A stretch of 6,830 nucleotides of DNA. Origin: Candidatus Omnitrophota bacterium (GTDB lineage Bacteria; Omnitrophota; Gorgyraeia; Gygaellales; Profunditerraquicolaceae). A model generated the notes under the pieces. It was not told the origin of the DNA. It made no database searches and worked only from the letters and a program-made list of their open reading frames with translations. The position numbers were made by a program, and so were the translations under genes. The stretch spans positions 1 through 6,830 of the forward strand of contig JAUYEC010000031.1 in assembly GCA_030691585.1 (NCBI GenBank), given 5' to 3'. This document shows, piece by piece, positions 1 through 6,100 of this stretch (the first letter of the stretch is position 1; every line of letters starts with the position of its first letter).

Positions 1-147
1 GGCGAGCATAATAATCAGCCCCGCTGTCCGCCAGATCAACGACCATAATCCTCTGTTTATCCTGTAGGGACAGCACATTGTGCTGTCCCTACATTCTACA
101 GCGAACATCTCCGCCGCGGCAAAGCAGGTTTTGGCGGTGAGGGCATC
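1..147 (-). repeat. ALTAKTCF...HEYTH membrane module, copy C (cut by the window edge)
   Basis: Visible residues 2228-2276: DALTAKTCFAAAEMF, the palindrome-encoded insert (CRDSTMCCPYRINR), then the start of helix 1 (GLWSLIWRTAGLIIMLA). Bases 39-147 match 5484-5592 of copy A almost base for base, including the palindrome, so these two copies are much closer to each other than to copy B. The protein diverges from the other copies after WSLIW. The rest lies beyond the window. Confidence 0.75.
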
Positions 148-3100
148 CTCTTCGGGAGTATCCGCGCCTGCGCTCTCATCCAACCAAGAATACATCCCGA
201 ATCCGCCTTCGTTTTGCGCATCTAATGAATGAACGTGCGTTAATCCTAATACTCGTCTCAAAACGCCCTCGGGATAGGAAGCCGATAACCTTTCTACAAC
301 CTGCTCCGGCCCATTATAAGTTCCGGCTTTAATCAATTTCCGCTTCAACAGGTATGCGGCGCGGAAAGCTTGGCGCTCCTCTTGCGTCATCTGAAGAATA
401 TAACTCCTAATCCTTACCAGCCGTCTTTGCAAAAGAGCACGGACATAGGTATAATATGAAGCGATCCGTCCTTCCCCCCGCATAAGATAATAATACGGGT
501 TAAATTTTCGCGCGGCCGAATAGAGCAAATCAATAGCCGCGTCATATTCAACGTCTTTATATCCCGCTGTTAAACTACAAGATGCTTCTAATAATATTCT
601 CTGCGTTTCTTGACGTATCGTCTCGTCTAATGATAATAATAATCTGCCTACGGCGGCATTCTCGCCGTCCCGCCACCGGGCAATGGGTTGTTCCCGGACA
701 GCCTCGGCAAAGTGGACCAATAATTGCCGGTCTTCCATGATCATCTTATCCATACTAGCCGATAGCTCTATCCATTCCTGTCCGCTTATAAATACCTCTA
801 CCAGTTCTTTAACTGTCGCAAGTTCAAATCTTCTGAGCCAGAGCCGTAAATCTAAGTAAAATATCTGTCGGGGGCTTAGAGCGCGTCTGCCTTCCGGTAA
901 TCCTGCCTTTTCCTTTACCATCTCTTCAAGCCCCTTTTTTATCTCATTAGGGTTCTTCAGTATCTTCAAAATCCAATCATCAGATACTCTAAAATCTCCA
1001 TACCTCTGCCGCAACTCGGCTAATTTTAGGACGATACCGGTAGCCTCAGCTTCCGGCCGCTTGCTGGCAATGATTAAACCTAAAGCTGCTCCCTTAATGC
1101 CTTTCTTAGAGAGGTTCTCTACCAGGCGGTTAGCCTCAGCTTCCGGCCGCTTGCTGGCAATGATTAAACCTAAAGCTTCCCCCTTAATGCCTTTCTTCTG
1201 AAGCAAATTATTTAAACTATCCTTTTCGCTTATTATAAGTTTTGTCATTGCTAATGCCTTCCAGCCATTCCCGCCGGCGTGCGGCCAGAGCAGATGGCAA
1301 GCGATGATTATAACCATGGCGGCAATTGGGACCCAGGCTCCGGCATTCTGCCGGAGCCAAACTCTCTTTTCCGCTTGACATAATATCGTGAACGTGTTAT
1401 ATATACGACTAATGAAGATTTTTACCAAAGGAAGGTGTAAATATCTAAGTAAGCGTTTCGGCGACTTCGCGGGATTGATCCTTGCCGCGGCAATCGCATC
1501 AGATATATTTCTTAAGCTTCCGGTTTTTGCAAAGGTATCTATCTTGTTAGGCGGCGCGGGCCTGTTCGTTGCCGGATTTATTGCCGCGCCGGAAGATGAA
1601 CGAGGTGAATAAAATGAACTTGAACGACATTCCTTTAACAGCAATGCTGACCTTCGCGTTTCTTCTAATCGGGGTAATACTCGGCTTGCTTTATACGGTA
1701 GAGCGTTTCCGCTTGAAACATAAACACGCCCATTAAGCCTGTTATCTGATTCAAATCCGCTGCGGCCCTCTACAAAAACTGCCTGTATTCCTGCCTGCAT
1801 CAAGCATATCGTCATTTCATCTTCAATCCACGGAAAACGTTTATGGGTATATTCGTGATCTAAGGTTAGTATAATAACCCCTAAACTAAGCAATGGAATA
1901 ATAGGGGAAATAGGATGGATTATTGATAGGATGAAAATAAACCCAAGGATGGCTAAACCAGGCATGATACGCAAAGAACCGTTTTCTACCGCGGCAACCG
2001 GGATATCGAGAAGCGCGGGCGGAGCGCGCTCGCCTCTAAAACCTAACCAATCGCCCAATTGATACAATGACCACACCGGCAGGTTGACTATGGTAATCAC
2101 CGCGGCCGCCGCAAACCAGATAAACGACCACGCCCACCTTCCTTCTCTACCGAACATCTCCGCCGCGGCAAAGCAGGTTTTGGCGGTGAGGGCATTAATG
2201 GCACATTCTACCGGGGGCTTTCGCCCTACAATTACGGTGGTTTTATAAAAAACTCTCTCGTCCTTTTCGATAAATCTATATCCTAATGCGTCTTCGATAT
2301 ATTTTCTACGTCCGCTGACATCACCCCCGGGCATAACCTCTATTCCCCGCTCTAGCAAGACTTCCGGATTAAGGCCGGTTTTTCGCAGCATCTCAAAAGT
2401 TTTTTCCATTCCCAAAAAATCCATATGCACCAACACAAATCTTCCCCCGGGCTTTAGATATTCTGCTGCCTGCGGTATTAACTTATCTATAAAACCTCGA
2501 CCGTCGGGTCCGCCTTCATGGGCAAGAGCTATATACCCGCTCCTCTCCTGATGTCCAGGCGGCGTAGGCATCGAGGCAGGACTACAGGTTATAACATCAA
2601 ACTGCTCTCCTTTAACCGGATCGAAAATATCGCCCTGCCGCAATTCAACATTTGCAAGGCGGTTTAATTCAATATTTTTCCCGGCCACCTTTAATCTCTC
2701 TGTCGAAATATCACAACCCACCACTCTTTTGGCGCGATGTGCTAAAACAGTTGAGACCATTCCATAACCGCAGGCCATATCTAATAACTCGTCACCGTCT
2801 TGCATTACTCTGTCCGCGCCCGTCACAAGCATCTCATCCCAGTGCCCCGGAAGACCGCCTGCGAGATCTACATAGAAAGGAAAATTAAATTTCTTTGCTC
2901 CATCCCCAAAATTCATCATGGTCCTAAAATGATTAAACCTATAGTTGTATTTTGTATTTAAATCGGCGAACCGGCCGACTAGCATATCCACTGCATTGTC
3001 GGCTTCATCAATGTATGTTTCTGGGTCTAACTCTCCATCTTGTAATTTATTCGCAATAACCGTAAGAATCTCATTGACCCGTTCAAATATACCTTGGTCA

Positions 3101-6100
3101 TCCAGTAATTTATCAAGATTGCTCTTGAGATTCATGGGTTCATTTAGGATCGAATATAATATCGGCAATTCCCATTTATGATGATAAGACAAAGTTACGG
3201 CTTCATTCCCACAGTAGCCTAACGCAATAATCCTCTGATATTGCAGCATACGATACGCTTTGCCCGGATTGACTTTAGCTATTTCTTGCGCTTTTCTGTA
3301 TATCCCATTCGGCGCTAAATTCGCCAATAATTCAAATAATGACGGCAGGAGTAAAAATTTTCCCTTGTGACTGCTTTCATCACCCGATTCATATAAATTA
3401 TCAAATAACTCCCACGCCCGAGCCTGGCCGACAGCGCCAAAAGAGAAAGCCGAGATATGCCCGATCTCATGCGCCTCGATTAATTCTCGTGCTTCATCTT
3501 GTATCTGAAATTGCTTATTTACATATGAACGTAAATCCCCTGCCCCATAACAGCTAATGAATTCATAAAAATCAGCTTCCGGCACAATATTTACCTTATC
3601 TGCGGTTAAGCACAAAGCAGCCCTCTGGCTGATAACTCTTCTTATATTTGGAAGTAAGATAAAACAGTACGTGTCTCCTGCCGTTCCGATAGGAACGGCG
3701 AACGGGCTTACTACCTCAAAATCGGTAACTGTTGTCACTTTCACTGATTTCTTAGTCCCATCGGGCATACGCACATCTCTCTGGCTTTCCTTTGCCGGCC
3801 CATAAGCAAAGAAAATATCGAATGCGCGCCAGTCTTCACGCGGGCAAAAACACAACCGCTTTGCAAATTTTAAATCATTAAAAGCAACATTCAACCGCAG
3901 GATGGAATCGCCGTCTAATAGATCAACACACATACTTAATTCCGGCAGTTCCAGAATATTCAAACCAAGTTTTTCTATGTCCTCCGGGCACGTAATAGGT
4001 TTTGCGTTGAGCGCTCTCATTTGAACCACAGCTCTTCTGACTTTCGCAAAGAATTCATCTCTGCTCATAAAACGATCATTGCTATCTCCGCTGTCCATCA
4101 AATTCCGATTTTTTTCACGGTAAGTCATCCACATGATCAGCATATCAATTAAAACTTTTTCTTTAAATTGCTTCTGCTTAAAATGTCCGCTTTCACCCAA
4201 TACATCTGTTGCGATCGCAAATGCCTGAAGATCTCTTATCTGCCCCAGACGTTCTGTAATTTTTCTGTCTACCGACTCTAATGATTCAGGCTGAAGTTCA
4301 CTAGATTTAGAACCAGATATCTGCGCAACAGATTGACTATACTGTCTCCTGCGCGCTTCTTTTTGTTTATTCCTGGCCCTCATTCGCCTCTGTTCTTGCT
4401 TACGTCTACTTGCAAATGCAAAAAAAGTAGGCAATACTGTGTCATTGGCCGGCTCAACCCGCGGGCTTTCGGATGCTGACGCCATAAAGATAATAGAACA
4501 CATCAAAATAACCACAAACCATAACCCTTTGGGCGCATAGAATTGATCCTTAAGAAGCATCTCCGTCCCGCCTGCCTGCGGCCAGAGCATATGGCAGATG
4601 ATGATTAAAACCGCGGCGGCAAGCGCCGGGGCCCAGATGCGGATATTCTGCCGCAACCAGTCTCCCTCTAAAATTGCCTTGATTTCATACGCTTTTTGTG
4701 TTATTTTTGTAACGAGGTGAGCAATATGCGTTCGCAAAAGATTGAAACCATAAAAAAGCATTTCCACAAGGAGTGGCTGCTTATCGGGGTAGATAGAATT
4801 GATGCGGCTACCACAACTCCCATTTCCGGCCGGCTCATCGCGCACAGCCCCCGCAGGTACGAGATTTACGCCAGGCTCCTCGCCATCAAAAGGACGCGGC
4901 CGGTGCTTGTAGAGTATTCCGAAGACGCGTTTCCTAAGGGTTTTGTGGCTGCTTTTTGAAGCGCTATGGCTAAAACCGGCTTCTCCTATCTTCATGGCCT
5001 CATTCTCTGCCATAATCTCCCGCCCGAAAGCCCGGTGGAGGGCCTGCTCGGCCTGGATTTTTTCAAAGGGCGCCTGCTCAGCGTTGATTTCCAAAAAGGC
5101 ATTCTTGAGGTAAAATAACAAACTATCTATCCACCCTGTCTGCGCATAACAAATCCATAGCTCATACCCTTCATTTGTTTCATTAGCGCGCCGGGGATGT
5201 CGTTTGTGTGTATATTCGTGATGTAAAGTGAGTATGATAGTCCCTAAACTAAGTAGTGGGATAACGGAAGAAACTGGGTAGATTATTGATAAGACGAAGA
5301 TCGATCCAAGGATTATCAGGCCGGGCTTAATACGGAGAGAATTGTTTTCTACCGCGGCAACCGGAATTCGCAGCAACGGCGGCGAGCGCGCTCCTCTAAG
5401 GCCTAACCAATCGCCCAATTGATACAATAACCATACCGGCAGGTTGACTACGGCAATCACTACACCTGCCGCAAACCAGATAAACGACCATAATCCTCTG
5501 TTTATCCTGTAGGGACAGCACATTGTGCTGTCCCTACATTCTACAGCGAACATCTCCGCCGCGTCAAAGCAGGTCTTGGCGGTGAGGGCATCGGCAGAGC
5601 ATGGCTCTGCTGTGCCCGCCGGTGGAACATCAGCATTATCTATTTTGAACGGATTAACTCGATTGAAATCGTCTTGCGCCGCATTGATGTCAACTTCTAC
5701 AACCTTATCCCTAAGACGAATGGGAATACCGTAAAGCCGGACCGTTTTCCCCGAAATCAGAGCTTCAGCAATGCGCGCGCCATGGGCCGCGAAATTTCTC
5801 CGCACATCGTCAATATCAAAACCCGGTAATAACCTATACAACCTGTTCAGCCCGGAGGTGCGGTCATATTGAAAACTAAATCTCGCTACATTTTGCCTGC
5901 CTACAGCCTCCGTAACCGCCGCCAAAAGACACATCCATTGCAAAGATGTATGTCCTTGAAAACGTAAATCCGAACTTATCATCACATGCTCTTCAAAAAA
6001 GTTACCCAGTTTTGCTGCGTTTAAGACAGATTTCATTAAACCTTGGTACATAGGAGCAAAACATTTTTGAAGCCTTAATCGATCCAGATAGCATATTGCC

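Noticed and set aside
1041..1197. CRISPR array or direct-repeat array
   Set aside because: Only two copies, the repeat is too long for a CRISPR repeat, and it is clearly coding.
2214..2224. Hairpin GGGC-TTTC-GCCC next to module B as a third palindromic element
   Set aside because: Only four paired bases; the outer TAC ends are suggestive but do not pair.
2652..2888. Plus-strand open frame of 78 codons
   Set aside because: It lies opposite the methyltransferase core of the minus frame, has a Pro/Arg/His-rich composition and no ribosome-binding site: a shadow.
2945..3181. Plus-strand open frame of 78 codons
   Set aside because: Ser/Arg-rich antisense reading of cargo 2 with no recognisable features.
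3339..3557. Plus-strand open frame of 72 codons
   Set aside because: Antisense to the HEIGH segment; low-information composition.
4957..4959. TGA between the DUF5678-like gene and the protease stub as a recoded or read-through codon
   Set aside because: Both are in the same phase, but DUF5678-like proteins normally end at this F and the stub lacks its N-terminal half; a deletion junction explains it better.
5508..5538. Palindrome as a rho-independent terminator
   Set aside because: No T-run on either side, it is identical in two modules, and it lies inside an open coding frame.
5525..5734. Plus-strand open frame of 69 codons beginning in the palindrome
   Set aside because: Antisense to the ALTAKTCF module and cargo 1; Ala/Ser-rich, with no start signal.
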